Assembly: GCA_016717855.1 (NCBI GenBank)
Contig: JADKEV010000045.1
Location: 1 to 39,102 of the forward strand
Direction of reading: 5' to 3'
DNA length: 39,102 bases
From: Betaproteobacteria bacterium
Lineage (GTDB): Bacteria; Pseudomonadota; Gammaproteobacteria; Burkholderiales; Casimicrobiaceae
This document shows positions 18,540 through 26,507 of this stretch, piece by piece. Within the stretch, counting starts at the first letter, position 1. Every line of letters begins with the position of its first letter. The translations under genes were made by a program, and so were the position numbers. The notes beneath the pieces were generated by a model. That model was given only the letters and a program-made list of their open reading frames with translations, had not been told where the DNA came from and made no database searches.

Positions 18540-19319
18540 ATGCCTACTGTCGATATCCAGGGCAACCCTTTCGCCGTCCGCGTCGACGGGCCGGAGTCCG
18601 CCCCCGCGCTGCTGCTGTCGAACTCGCTCTCGTCCGACCTGTCGATGTGGGACGAGCAGGTCCCGCACTGGGCGGAGCACTTCCGCGTAGTCCGCTACGA
18701 CCAGCGCGGGCACGGGCAGACCCCGGCGCTGCCGGGACCGTACACGATGGAACAGCTCGGCCGCGACGCAGTGGCCGTGCTCGATCACTTCGGCATCCAG
18801 CGCGCGCACTTCTGCGGCCTGTCGATGGGCGGGATGGTGGGCATGTGGCTGCTCACGCAGGCGCCGGAGCGCATCGCTCGCGCGGTCCTCTCCAACACTT
18901 CGGCGCACATGGGCCCGGTCGAGTTGTGGAACGGGCGCATCGCGCTGGCGAGGGAAGGCGGGATGGAAGCGACCGTCGAGCCGACCGTCAAGCGCTGGTT
19001 CCCCGCGTCGTTCCACGCGGCGGCGCCCGCGGCCATCGAGCGCATGCGCGCCATGATCCGGCGCACGTCGCTGGCCGGCTACGTCGGCTGCTGCGAGGCC
19101 ATCCGCGACATGGACCAACGCGAATCCATCCGCGCAATCCGCAATCCGGTGCTGGTGATCATCGGCGCCAAGGACCCGGCGACCACGCCGGAAGCCGGCC
19201 GCGCGATCCACGCGGCGATCCCCGGCGCGGCAATAGCCATTCTCGACGCCGCACACATCTCCAACGTCGAGCAGCCGGAAGCGTACACGCGCACGGTGCA
19301 GGAGTTCCTGCTGGCGTAG
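18540..19319 (+). CDS. 3-oxoadipate enol-lactonase-like alpha/beta hydrolase
   Basis: A 259-residue alpha/beta hydrolase. The nucleophile elbow is GLSMGG, the acid is in IIGAKDPATTP and the histidine in AAHISNVEQPEAYT. The opening is LLLSNSLSSDLSMWDEQVP, then VVRYDQRGHGQT. This combination, especially HISNVEQPE, is characteristic of PcaD-type lactonases of the beta-ketoadipate pathway. The ATG at 18540 follows GGAG. No other pca genes are nearby, so it may act on another lactone or ester, and no gene symbol is given. It diverges from the amidohydrolase gene across the REP pair. Confidence 0.86.
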   Translation: MPTVDIQGNPFAVRVDGPESAPALLLSNSLSSDLSMWDEQVPHWAEHFRVVRYDQRGHGQTPALPGPYTMEQLGRDAVAVLDHFGIQRAHFCGLSMGGMVGMWLLTQAPERIARAVLSNTSAHMGPVELWNGRIALAREGGMEATVEPTVKRWFPASFHAAAPAAIERMRAMIRRTSLAGYVGCCEAIRDMDQRESIRAIRNPVLVIIGAKDPATTPEAGRAIHAAIPGAAIAILDAAHISNVEQPEAYTRTVQEFLLA

Positions 19320-19353
19320 ACTGGCTCATGCGCGACGCGAGAGAGCCGTACCG

Positions 19354-20463
19354 ATGAGAGCGAAGAAGCCGTTCATTTTTCTGGCCGTAGCCGTGTGCGC
19401 CGCGCTGGCCATCTGCCAGTTCTGGAAGCCGGTGGCGTACGGCGAGCAACTGATTCGCGTGCAGGCGGCGCAGGAACTCGGTCACATCGACCGGGCCATC
19501 CTGGACGAGCCGCTGGAGGTCCAGGGCATGCTGCTCGACTTTGCCCCGGACAAGCGGCTGGTCCTGAAGGCGTGGCTCGCGCTGTCAGCCTATCCGGACG
19601 ATGCGCGGAAGATCCTGCCCCGCTATGGTGCAGAGCCGGAATTCCGGAAGATCCTCCTGACGTACGGCGAGCCGGTCATCCCGGTCATCCGCTATTTCCG
19701 CGACAACGATGTCTGGATGGTCAAGGCGGGGGATGCGGTGACGACGACGATGGGGCGCGTGGGTGATTTCCTCGGCGACACGTGGCGCCAGGTGCAAGGG
19801 GACGCAGCGGTCAAGCCGAAACCGTCAGCCCAGGCCGGACCCTACGCCATCGGTCCCGACCAGCGCGGCTGGTACGCGGTCAACATCATCGCACGGGAGG
19901 GCCACGACCTGCTGGGGCAGTTCGTGGTCACCGGCGATGCGCAGGTAAAGCGCAACCAGACCGATCGCGTCTTCAAGGCCATCATGTCGTTCTTCACCGG
20001 CGGGGTGCGCCGGCTCGAGACCCGGTACGACCTCGGCCAGGAGATCACCAAGGGCGACGTGTTCTGGGCCGGACTCGATGTCGCCACGATCGCCGCACCT
20101 TTGCTGCTGTTCCGCGCGGGCAAGCTGGTCGCCGCGTCGGGCAAGGAATTGAGCCTCGCGACCCGCACGCGGCTGCTCGCGCCCCGGCTGCTGGCGGAGG
20201 CGAAGTATTTCCAGACGCTGGGAAAGTACGGCCTCGTAGCCGCCACCGTCTACATCGTCGCCACGCATCCGAGCCTGATCAACAGCGTGCTGGGCGAAGC
20301 GGCCACATTGCTGGGGCTCAATCCGTTGCTGGTTCAGTTCACGGGATGGACGCTGCTGATCACGCTGCTTCTCTACCCGTTCTCGTGGCTGCTGAAGGGC
20401 CTGGCGCGGTTCACGTTGCTTGTCTTTTCGTTGCTAACGCCCCGTAGGATGGGTGGAGCGTAG
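19354..20463 (+). CDS. Membrane protein of unknown function; stop codon supplied by a REP element
   Basis: A 369-residue protein. An N-terminal hydrophobic segment (residues 7-22) may be a signal anchor. About 200 mostly soluble residues follow, then hydrophobic helices around DVATIAAPLLLF, YGLVAATVYIVA, WTLLITLLLYPFSWLL and FTLLVFSLL. The soluble part contains LRKxx-poor, helix-rich sequence such as LEVQGMLLDFAPDKRLVLKAW and PVIPVIRYFRDN. No family is recognised. The last six residues (RRMGGA) and the TAG stop lie inside the REP unit at 20444-20474, so the original C-terminus may have been altered. It starts 34 bases after the hydrolase gene. Confidence 0.78.
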   Translation: MRAKKPFIFLAVAVCAALAICQFWKPVAYGEQLIRVQAAQELGHIDRAILDEPLEVQGMLLDFAPDKRLVLKAWLALSAYPDDARKILPRYGAEPEFRKILLTYGEPVIPVIRYFRDNDVWMVKAGDAVTTTMGRVGDFLGDTWRQVQGDAAVKPKPSAQAGPYAIGPDQRGWYAVNIIAREGHDLLGQFVVTGDAQVKRNQTDRVFKAIMSFFTGGVRRLETRYDLGQEITKGDVFWAGLDVATIAAPLLLFRAGKLVAASGKELSLATRTRLLAPRLLAEAKYFQTLGKYGLVAATVYIVATHPSLINSVLGEAATLLGLNPLLVQFTGWTLLITLLLYPFSWLLKGLARFTLLVFSLLTPRRMGGA

Positions 20464-20611
20464 CGATACCCATCGATGGTGGGTGGAGCGAAGCGATACC
20501 TCTCGTTGAATCGCGCGAAAGCGTTCCGCGGCGCGATTCATCATGCGTCGAACATTCATGGGCCTGTGCTCGAACCGGCAGATGGGTATCGCTTCGCTCC
20601 ACCCATCCTAC
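20444..20611. repeat. Cluster of three GTAG-type REP hairpins
   Basis: Two forward units (20444-20474 with a GCGTAGC centre; 20475-20504, degenerate in its outer arms, GCGAAGC centre) are followed by a reverse unit (20581-20611, GCGAAGC centre on the opposite strand). They fill the gap between the converging membrane-protein gene and the GHKL ATPase gene. Confidence 0.9.
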
Positions 20612-20654
20612 GGCATTGCGCTGGCTACGCTGCCTTCCGGTACCAGCCTTCCCC

Positions 20655-22478
20655 CTACCGCAGGTTCTCCTCCGTATACAACGTCAGCTCCAGCAACCGC
20701 TCAAGCAGCTGGTCCGGCGGGATGCCGACGAAGTTCTTGAGGACGAGCTCCTTGGCGAACAGGCGGCAGATGTAGCGGAGCTTGAGCATCCTGCTGCGCG
20801 CGGCGTAGACGAAGTCGCGGTGGCCGTTGTTGATCACGACCAGATTGCGCTCCGCATCGAAGCGCGAGCGCCACAGCTCCCCCGCGGCCTTGTGGAAGGT
20901 GTAGCCCGGGAGGCCCTGGTAGCGCGCGTCGCCGCTCTCTGCCTTCGGCAGCAGTGAGGCCGCCACCGTAATCTGCGCTTCGGCCGTGCAGACGACCTCG
21001 CCTTGCGTGACCGTGACCTCGACACGGGTGAGCCCCGGTTCGTCGGTTGCCCGGAACGTGGCGATCTCCCCGCCGCCGTGCTCCAGCGATCCTTCGCCTT
21101 CGAGAATCACCCAGGCGTACGCGAGGTCATGCTCGACGGGGCGGCGCGCCCGGTCGCGCGCGACGGCGCGCAAGACACGCGACCCGCCGACTTCAATCAC
21201 GCTCGAAGTCGGGGAGATCAGCACCGAAAACAACGGCCCGGCGTATTCGAAGAATTGCCGCTGGTCGTCGACCTCCCCCGACTCGCCCGCGGCCTCGACC
21301 GCGGCTGTGTCACCCTGCATTTCTTCGACGATCCCGGACTCACTGGCGGCGCGCGGCCGGCGCCTGCCCTCTCCGCGGTGCAGGTCGAACCAGTCGTACT
21401 CCTCCGCCGGCAACGCCAGCAACGCCTCCTTGAGCGCGCCCTGCACCGAGCGCAGCACGTCGCGGCTCGCGCGTTCGTCCTCGGCCCGCTGCTGGTCGGC
21501 GACGATCTTCGCCAGCCGCGCCTCCAGCGGCGCGAGTTCGTCGGCCAGCCGCGCCAGCGCCGCGTCGTGAATGACGCCCAGCCGCGTGCCCGGGGTGAGA
21601 TTCAGATACGGCGCGTCGATGATCCCCTGCACGTAGCCGCTGGTCCACGGCGGTCGGGCGAAAGCCTCGAGCTCCGTCAAATTGCCCAGCACTCGCGTCC
21701 CGGAACGATAGAGCGAGACCGCGTTGGCGGGCGAGTGGGTCTGCAGGTACAGTTCCGCGTACACGTCGCCCTGCGCCGGCAACTCGCCGGACAGCTCATG
21801 CAGCAGCCGTCCCTCGTACTGGCGCGGCTCGACCTTGTACTCGGCCCGCGCCGTGCGATCGACGACGCGGATCGACGCGCCGGAGTGGCGGATGCGATCG
21901 CGCAGCTCGGAGGCGAGATACCACTGGATCTTCTCGCCGCTGAAGTTCTTGATGCCCGGCAGGATGCCGCGGATCAGGACTTCCGTGCCTGCTTCGGCGA
22001 ACAACACCGGCCGCTGCGTGATCCGGTAGGTCGGATCGCCTTTCTTCAGGTGCATCTGCCAGGTGTGCCCGCCGGCGCCGGCCGAGGTCAGCAGCAGGTC
22101 CTCGCCCAGCGTCCAGAAACTCAGCAGGCCGATGCCGAACTCGCCCTGCAGACCGCCCGCGCCCTGTGCCTTCAATTGCCGCTTGATGGAGTCGCAGACA
22201 TGCGTGGCCACATAGTGGAAGTCCGGCTCGCCCTCGGCGTTCCGGCGCACGCCCGCGCCGTCGTCCTTGACCCGCAGGTAGTGCTGGCCCTTGTCCTTGC
22301 CCCGGGTGATGACGATCGTCTTCGCGCCCGCGTCGATGCTGTTCTCGACCAGCTCGGCGACCGCCTTGAGCGGATTGCTCTGCGACAGCGCGATGATGGT
22401 GATCGCATTCCAGTGATCGCCGATGCGCAGGTTGCCGCTGGAGCGGCTGGCGGGGGACTTCGCGGCGCGGGTTGCCAT
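20655..22478 (-). CDS. Orphan GHKL (Hsp90/MutL-type) ATPase
   Basis: A 607-residue soluble protein with a complete Bergerat ATP-binding fold. The N-box is KAVAELVENSIDAGAK (E42, N46), the G1 box DDGAGV (D72, G74, G76), and the G2 box GEFGIGLLSFWTLGE (G112, G115, G117). A second alpha/beta region follows to about residue 330, with RGILPGIKNFSGEK. Then come a helical linker, an acidic low-complexity stretch, and a beta-sandwich-like segment (about 425-510, with FSVLISPTSSVIEVGG). The C-terminal module contains NLVVINNGHRDFVYA. There is no histidine-kinase H-box. It resembles MutL/MORC-like ATPases more than sensor kinases. No restriction or repair partner is adjacent. The function is unknown. 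Confidence 0.85.
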   Translation of the reverse strand: MATRAAKSPASRSSGNLRIGDHWNAITIIALSQSNPLKAVAELVENSIDAGAKTIVITRGKDKGQHYLRVKDDGAGVRRNAEGEPDFHYVATHVCDSIKRQLKAQGAGGLQGEFGIGLLSFWTLGEDLLLTSAGAGGHTWQMHLKKGDPTYRITQRPVLFAEAGTEVLIRGILPGIKNFSGEKIQWYLASELRDRIRHSGASIRVVDRTARAEYKVEPRQYEGRLLHELSGELPAQGDVYAELYLQTHSPANAVSLYRSGTRVLGNLTELEAFARPPWTSGYVQGIIDAPYLNLTPGTRLGVIHDAALARLADELAPLEARLAKIVADQQRAEDERASRDVLRSVQGALKEALLALPAEEYDWFDLHRGEGRRRPRAASESGIVEEMQGDTAAVEAAGESGEVDDQRQFFEYAGPLFSVLISPTSSVIEVGGSRVLRAVARDRARRPVEHDLAYAWVILEGEGSLEHGGGEIATFRATDEPGLTRVEVTVTQGEVVCTAEAQITVAASLLPKAESGDARYQGLPGYTFHKAAGELWRSRFDAERNLVVINNGHRDFVYAARSRMLKLRYICRLFAKELVLKNFVGIPPDQLLERLLELTLYTEENLR

Positions 22479-22558
22479 GCAGCGCTACCTTACAACTCGT
22501 GGTTCGAGGCAGCGATCATACGCTTGCGCTACGGCCACCCCGGCATCGTCTCCCCGGA

Positions 22559-23068
22559 TCACTTTCCGCAGGCCACGCTCCACAGCACCGCCCCCGCGCT
22601 GCCGGCCGGAACGGGTTGCCAGTCGCCGGTCACGGCGTCTTTGGCGACCAGGTCGCCGCCCGCCATCCTGCCGCCGTGCAGCGACGTGGACAGCCAGCGG
22701 ACCTGCTCGTCGTTGCAGGCGTATTCCAGCTGCTGCCGCATCGACTGGAACGGCCGGGTGCCGGCCGGCGCCTGGATTCGCTTGTAGTCGGTGACCGCCC
22801 AGAGCCTCACTTTGTCGCCCGCGATGCGCACGGTAGCGGGGTCGGCGTAGACGGTGAAGGTCTCGCTGGCGCCCACCGCGATCCACTCACCGGTCGCGCT
22901 GCTGCCGGCGGGATTCGGTGTCGGCGCGCCCGCGTTGCGCGGCGTCAATGGCGACCACTTGCCCGGGCCGGAATCGGTGCGCGTTGCGTCCACTGCGCTG
23001 GCCCACGCTACTGCCGTGCCACCACCAACGACCACCACCAACGACATCATCAAAATCGCTTTGCGCAT
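22559..23068 (-). CDS. Exported protein with adhesin-E-like domain
   Basis: A 169-residue protein with an N-terminal signal (MRKAILMMSLVVVVGGG). The ATG at 23068 follows GGAGGG, which fixes the start; the longer frame to 23185 was not used. The mature part has the layout of the Surface-adhesin protein E family: WIAVGASETFTVYADPATV, VRLWAVTDY, SMRQQLEYACNDEQ, GDWQPVPAGSAGAVLWS and a final VACGK. The two cysteines would form the usual disulfide. In most bacteria these are small periplasmic or surface proteins of unknown role; true adhesin function is shown only for Haemophilus protein E. It is read in the same direction as the GHKL gene, 80 bases upstream of it. Confidence 0.82.
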   Translation of the reverse strand: MRKAILMMSLVVVVGGGTAVAWASAVDATRTDSGPGKWSPLTPRNAGAPTPNPAGSSATGEWIAVGASETFTVYADPATVRIAGDKVRLWAVTDYKRIQAPAGTRPFQSMRQQLEYACNDEQVRWLSTSLHGGRMAGGDLVAKDAVTGDWQPVPAGSAGAVLWSVACGK

Positions 23069-23293
23069 CGCACCCTCCCCTGACGGTGAACTGCCGCTTC
23101 TGACCCTTGCCTGGCTTCTCTGGTGTACCTGCTTCTTGAAAGTGACCCGGTGATGCGGCGATGCCGCGGATGGACTGCCCGGCAAATTGTCACCGATTGC
23201 CTGGCGGTCTACAAGCTTGGGATCTGGGCGACAATGAAATACAGGGAACCAAAAACAACAAAGGCGATGATCAGTCGTTGTTGCTCCGCGGTT

Positions 23294-23324
23294 GATGGGT
23301 ATCGCTTCGCTCCACCCATCCTGC
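23294..23324 (-). repeat. GTAG-type REP hairpin, single reverse copy
   Basis: A reverse-complement unit with GCGAAGC centre. The tetranucleotide at its base reads GCAG rather than GTAG. It lies in the 366-base gap between the adhesin-E-like gene and the arsR stub, and is separate from the promoter at 23369. The rest of that gap holds no gene that can be supported. Confidence 0.88.
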
Positions 23325-23368
23325 GAAGACCATTACTAAGATCGAGCGATGGACTGGCTTCGCGGCCC

Positions 23369-23404
23369 TTGACATGGCTTATATTTCGATTATTACGGAA
23401 ATAT
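23369..23404 (+). promoter_or_regulatory. Sigma70-like promoter overlapped by an ArsR-type operator
   Basis: TTGACA (23369-23374), a 16-base spacer and TATTAC (23391-23396) form a good promoter. A dyad ATATTTC (23381-23387), ten bases, GAAATAT (23398-23404) covers the -10 region, as expected for a repressor site. It stands about 30 bases before the arsR stub, whose family binds AT-rich dyads of this kind. Confidence 0.65.
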
Positions 23405-23434
23405 AGAAACGGAGCCGGAGCGAAGAGGAGAGTC

Positions 23435-23551
23435 ATGGCAATCAAGGAACCAACGGCCGACGTGCCACGCTACGCAGACATCCTCTCCGCGATGGGGACC
23501 GAAGTTGAGGCGGCGGGTTGGAGGCGCCGCCGCGGCGCTATGGGGGCTTGA
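23435..23551 (+). pseudogene. N-terminal stub of an ArsR-family regulator
   Basis: ATG 23435 follows AGAGGAGAG and opens a 38-codon frame. Its first 23 residues (RYADILSAMGTE and what precedes) match the N-terminus of ArsR/SmtB-type winged-helix repressors, where this block is normally followed by an 'ARLRIVRLLL'-like helix. Here similarity stops after MGTE; a short unrelated tail (VEAAGWRRRRGAMGA) leads to a stop within the 3' end of the opposite-strand phosphatase gene. The DNA-binding domain is missing, so this is a remnant. Promoter and operator upstream look intact, so a short transcript running antisense into the phosphatase gene is possible. Confidence 0.62.
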
Positions 23552-24098
23552 ATCCGATCACGAAGGCGCGCTGCGCGGCCGTTTCGATGGTCCCTGGCCT
23601 GGCCGTGCGAACCATGGCGATGGCCGCTTCGGTGTCGTGGCCAAGCGCCTTCAGGATGGTCGCCACCATGGTGCCGGTGCGCCCGAGCCCGGCGGCGCAG
23701 TGCACGAGCACCCGTTCATCGGCTTGGAGTCGCGGGAGCAGATCCGCCAGGATGGTCCGCCAAGCCAATTGCGCGCGGGCGTCGGGAACCCCGAAATCGA
23801 CGATGGGGAATTGCAGCCAGCGCAGACCGGCCCGCTGCAAGAGCGCGCCCAGTGGCTGCGCCCCCAGCGCCGCCAGTTCGGCATCGCCCAGCAGCGTCAC
23901 CACCGTGCGCATGCCTGCTTGACGAATCGCTTCCACATCACGCTCGAGGTCCCGCCCCCATGCGCGCCCCCGTCCGTCGATCGCCGAGCGGCCCGGACAG
24001 TGGGTCAGGCCGATGACGCCCGCCGGCGCGAGGCGGATGATGTCGATGTGCAGCGGACCCGACAAGGGCGAAGCATCGTGGTTCATTGAATTTTCCAT
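23538..24098 (-). CDS. Dual-specificity / tyrosine-type protein phosphatase
   Basis: A 186-residue cytoplasmic protein with the cysteine-phosphatase signature VHCAAGLGRTGT (HC-x5-R) near residue 133 and an upstream candidate general acid in FPIVDFGVPD. The order is that of DSP/CDKN3-like phosphatases, including TVVTLLGDAEL and LLPRLQADERV. It probably dephosphorylates protein or small phosphorylated ligands through a thiophosphate intermediate. The start may be the first ATG (MENSMNHD) or the second, four codons later. Its 3' end overlaps the arsR stub by 14 bases in convergent orientation. Confidence 0.87.
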   Translation of the reverse strand: MENSMNHDASPLSGPLHIDIIRLAPAGVIGLTHCPGRSAIDGRGRAWGRDLERDVEAIRQAGMRTVVTLLGDAELAALGAQPLGALLQRAGLRWLQFPIVDFGVPDARAQLAWRTILADLLPRLQADERVLVHCAAGLGRTGTMVATILKALGHDTEAAIAMVRTARPGTIETAAQRAFVIGFKPP

Positions 24099-24347
24099 AC
24101 GTTGGCGCGAAGTCGCGGATCAGATCTTGCGACGCCCGGTGCCGAAGCGCAATGCCCGAAGGCGTGGATCATCACGTCTCTCCGAACAGCACTTCTGCTG
24201 GTCCGGCTGGTACGCAGTGGCGATCCTGGCGCGGTGCGGATGAACATGAAGATCATTGCGCGCGTGGCGCCAGGCCATTGGAACGCGTATCCTTCATGGT
24301 TGGCACCGCTGCGCAAACCTTGTCCAACACTACGGAGTCGCCAACCC

Positions 24348-25217
24348 ATGCCCCGCCTGATTCCCCTCATCGGAGTGCTGTGCCTGGCGCCCGCTCTCGC
24401 CCTCGCGCAGACGGGCACCGCCCAGCTCGAAGGACGCTTGCAGAAGATACAGGCGACGAAGACGATCGCGGTGGCCTACCGCACCGATGCGCTGCCTTTC
24501 TCCTTCGAGGATGACGACAAGAAGCCTGCCGGTTACATGGTGGAGCTGTGCCGCGGCGTCATCGGCGCCATCGAGCGCCAGGTCGGTGTCGTGCCGCTGC
24601 AGGTGAACTGGGTGCCGGTGACGGTGCAGACGCGCTTTACCGCGATCAGCAGCGGCCAGGCGGACATGGAGTGCGGCGCGACCACGCTGACGCTCGGACG
24701 GATGAAGCAGGTGGACTTTTCCTCTCTGACCTTCGTCGACGGCACCGGGCTGCTGGTACGCACCTCGACCGCCGGCAATTCGTTGAAAGATCTCGCCGGC
24801 AAGAAGATCGGCGTCATCAAGGGCACGACCAACGAGCAGGCGCTCGCCGATGCGATGGAGGCCAGGACGGTCAAGGCCGAGATCGTGCCGGTGAAGACCC
24901 GCGCCGAAGGCCTGGCGCAGCTGGAGGCCGGCACCGTCGACGCCTTCGCCAGCGACCGCGTGCTGCTCATCGGCCTGGCCATGAAGTCCAGGGACCCGAA
25001 GGCGCTGACGCTGATCGGGGACGCCTTGTCCTACGAACCATATGCGATCGTGCTGCCGCGTGGCGACTATGCGCTGCGCTACGCGGTGAATTCCGCGCTG
25101 GCGCAGATCTATCGAAGCAGCGCGCTGATGGAAATCTACAACCGCTGGCTGGGCGGGCTGGGCAAGCCGAGCCCGGCCGTGGAGATGATGTACGAGCTGG
25201 GCCGCCTGCCCGAGTGA
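24348..25217 (+). CDS. Amino acid-type ABC transporter substrate-binding protein (orphan)
   Basis: A 289-residue periplasmic binding protein of the GltI/SBP_bac_3 family. The signal peptide is LIPLIGVLCLAPALALAQ. Then come TIAVAYRTDALPFSFEDDDK, the pocket motif ISSGQADMECGATTLTLGR, DLAGKKIGVIKGTTNEQAL, and the C-terminal YNRWLGGLGKPSP. The ATG at 24348 follows GGAG; the longer open frame from 24102 is intergenic. An acidic amino acid such as glutamate or aspartate is the usual ligand of this subgroup. No permease or ATPase gene is adjacent, so it must use components encoded elsewhere. Confidence 0.88.
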   Translation: MPRLIPLIGVLCLAPALALAQTGTAQLEGRLQKIQATKTIAVAYRTDALPFSFEDDDKKPAGYMVELCRGVIGAIERQVGVVPLQVNWVPVTVQTRFTAISSGQADMECGATTLTLGRMKQVDFSSLTFVDGTGLLVRTSTAGNSLKDLAGKKIGVIKGTTNEQALADAMEARTVKAEIVPVKTRAEGLAQLEAGTVDAFASDRVLLIGLAMKSRDPKALTLIGDALSYEPYAIVLPRGDYALRYAVNSALAQIYRSSALMEIYNRWLGGLGKPSPAVEMMYELGRLPE

Positions 25218-25274
25218 GCCGCCGCTTGCCGGAACAACTGCATTGAGTTTGCCGACTCGAAGCGCGTGCTACGG

Positions 25275-25290
25275 CGGGCCGGCCGGCCCG
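25275..25290. terminator. Perfect GC palindrome between converging genes
   Basis: CGGGCCGGCCGGCCCG is a 16-base perfect palindrome lying four bases beyond the Bug gene's stop and 58 bases after the binding-protein gene. Position suggests a shared transcription stop. There is no flanking T-run, so the call is tentative. Confidence 0.35.
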
Positions 25291-25294
25291 GGCG

Positions 25295-26245
25295 TTACTT
25301 CTTCCCCAGCCCCAGCGCCTTCGCGCTCTCGGTGTACACCCGCGTCCGCTCTTTCATGAACGCATCCATTTTGTCGACACTGATATTGACCAGCTCGAAT
25401 CCGCTCTTGTCGGCCAGCACCTTCATCTCGGCGTCGGCGTTAAGCGATGCCCACAGGTCAGCGACGCGCTTGCGCAATTCCGGTGGCGTGCCCTTGGGCA
25501 CGCCGATGCCGCGGTACGCGCCGTCGACCCAGTCGACACCCAGTTCGCGGAACGTGGGCACGTCGGGCAGCAGCGGATGGCGTTTTTCCATCGCGACGGC
25601 CAGCGCGCGGACCTTGGTCTTGTTGTTGATCGCGAACGCGGTGTAAGTCATCGCGGCGTCGACCTGGCCGCCGATCACCGACGTGGTCATGTCGCCGGTG
25701 CCCTTGAACGGGATGTAGTTGGTCTTGATCCCGAACGCCGCGCCCAACCGCTCATGCGCGGCGTGATTGGCCGAGTTGAGCCCCGAGCCGGCCAGGCTGA
25801 GCTTGCCGGGATCCGCCTTGGCCGCCTTGAGGAAGTCCGCGAACGTCTTGATCGGACTTTGCTCCGGCACCGACAGCGTGTCCGGCGTGAAGTGAAACCA
25901 GAACACCGGGGTGATGTCCTCGGTCTTGTACTGCACCTGGCCCTCGAGCGGCTGCAGGACAATGTGCGGCAGGTTGACGCCGACGATGTTCAGCCCGTCG
26001 GGCGGCAGCGTGTTCATCTGCGCCCACATCAGCCCGCCGCCGGCGCCGGCCTTGTACTGGATCACCGTGTCGATGTTCGGACATTTCTTCTTCAGCACGA
26101 CTTGCTGGTGGCGCGCCGAAATATCCGATTCGCCGCCCGGCGGAAACGCCTGCCAGTAAAGGACGTTCTTGTCGGGACAAGCCTGGGCCGCGGCCAGCGG
26201 AGCGATCAGGCCCAGGCAAAGGGCTGCGAGCAGTCTTTTCATCAT
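25295..26245 (-). CDS. Bug / TctC-type periplasmic substrate-binding protein
   Basis: A 316-residue binding protein of the tripartite tricarboxylate transporter receptor family. The signal peptide is MKRLLAALCLGLIAPLAAAQ. Family blocks are VIQYKAGAGGGLMW, PGKLSLAGSGLNSANH, NYIPFKGTGDMTTSVIGGQV, PLLPDVPTFRELG, and GIGVPKGTPPELRKRV. Burkholderiales carry tens to hundreds of such genes, mostly without a dedicated membrane partner, as here. The ligand is probably a carboxylate but is not predictable. It is transcribed away from the damaged LysR/Bug locus at 26319. Confidence 0.9.
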   Translation of the reverse strand: MMKRLLAALCLGLIAPLAAAQACPDKNVLYWQAFPPGGESDISARHQQVVLKKKCPNIDTVIQYKAGAGGGLMWAQMNTLPPDGLNIVGVNLPHIVLQPLEGQVQYKTEDITPVFWFHFTPDTLSVPEQSPIKTFADFLKAAKADPGKLSLAGSGLNSANHAAHERLGAAFGIKTNYIPFKGTGDMTTSVIGGQVDAAMTYTAFAINNKTKVRALAVAMEKRHPLLPDVPTFRELGVDWVDGAYRGIGVPKGTPPELRKRVADLWASLNADAEMKVLADKSGFELVNISVDKMDAFMKERTRVYTESAKALGLGKK

Positions 26246-26318
26246 GAGTCTCCAATGGTGCTATGGAATGCATCCGCGCGAGTGCGGCAGCATACAACAA
26301 TGCTGGTTCCGCGGTGCA

Positions 26319-26507
26319 TCAACATCCTCGCAGCGCGCCAGTGCCCTTGTTCGCTCGGGCACTGATTCCCGGCTTTCGCACCATCAGGAATTCCAGCATT
26401 GTCTGGGCCGCGATCGACAGGCTGCGGTCATTCCGGCGAATCACGAAAATTTCCCGCAGCAATCCCGGCGCGTCCAACGGCCGCATCGCAAGCTCGGCAT
26501 GCACGTC
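26319..26507 (-). pseudogene. C-terminal remnant of a LysR-type regulator
   Basis: On the - strand about 45 residues (ELAMRPLDAPGLLREIFVIR and on to RSLSIAAQTMLEFLM) resemble the last strands and helix of a LysR effector-binding domain. The HTH and most of the effector domain are absent. The similarity ends where the + strand Bug fragment begins (about 26495-26507). A LysR gene divergent from a Bug gene is a standard layout, so both appear to have lost their 5' ends in one event. Confidence 0.5.

Noticed and set aside
16896..23324. CRISPR array
   Set aside because: The repeats are kilobases apart or in opposed pairs, have no regular spacers, and no cas genes are present.
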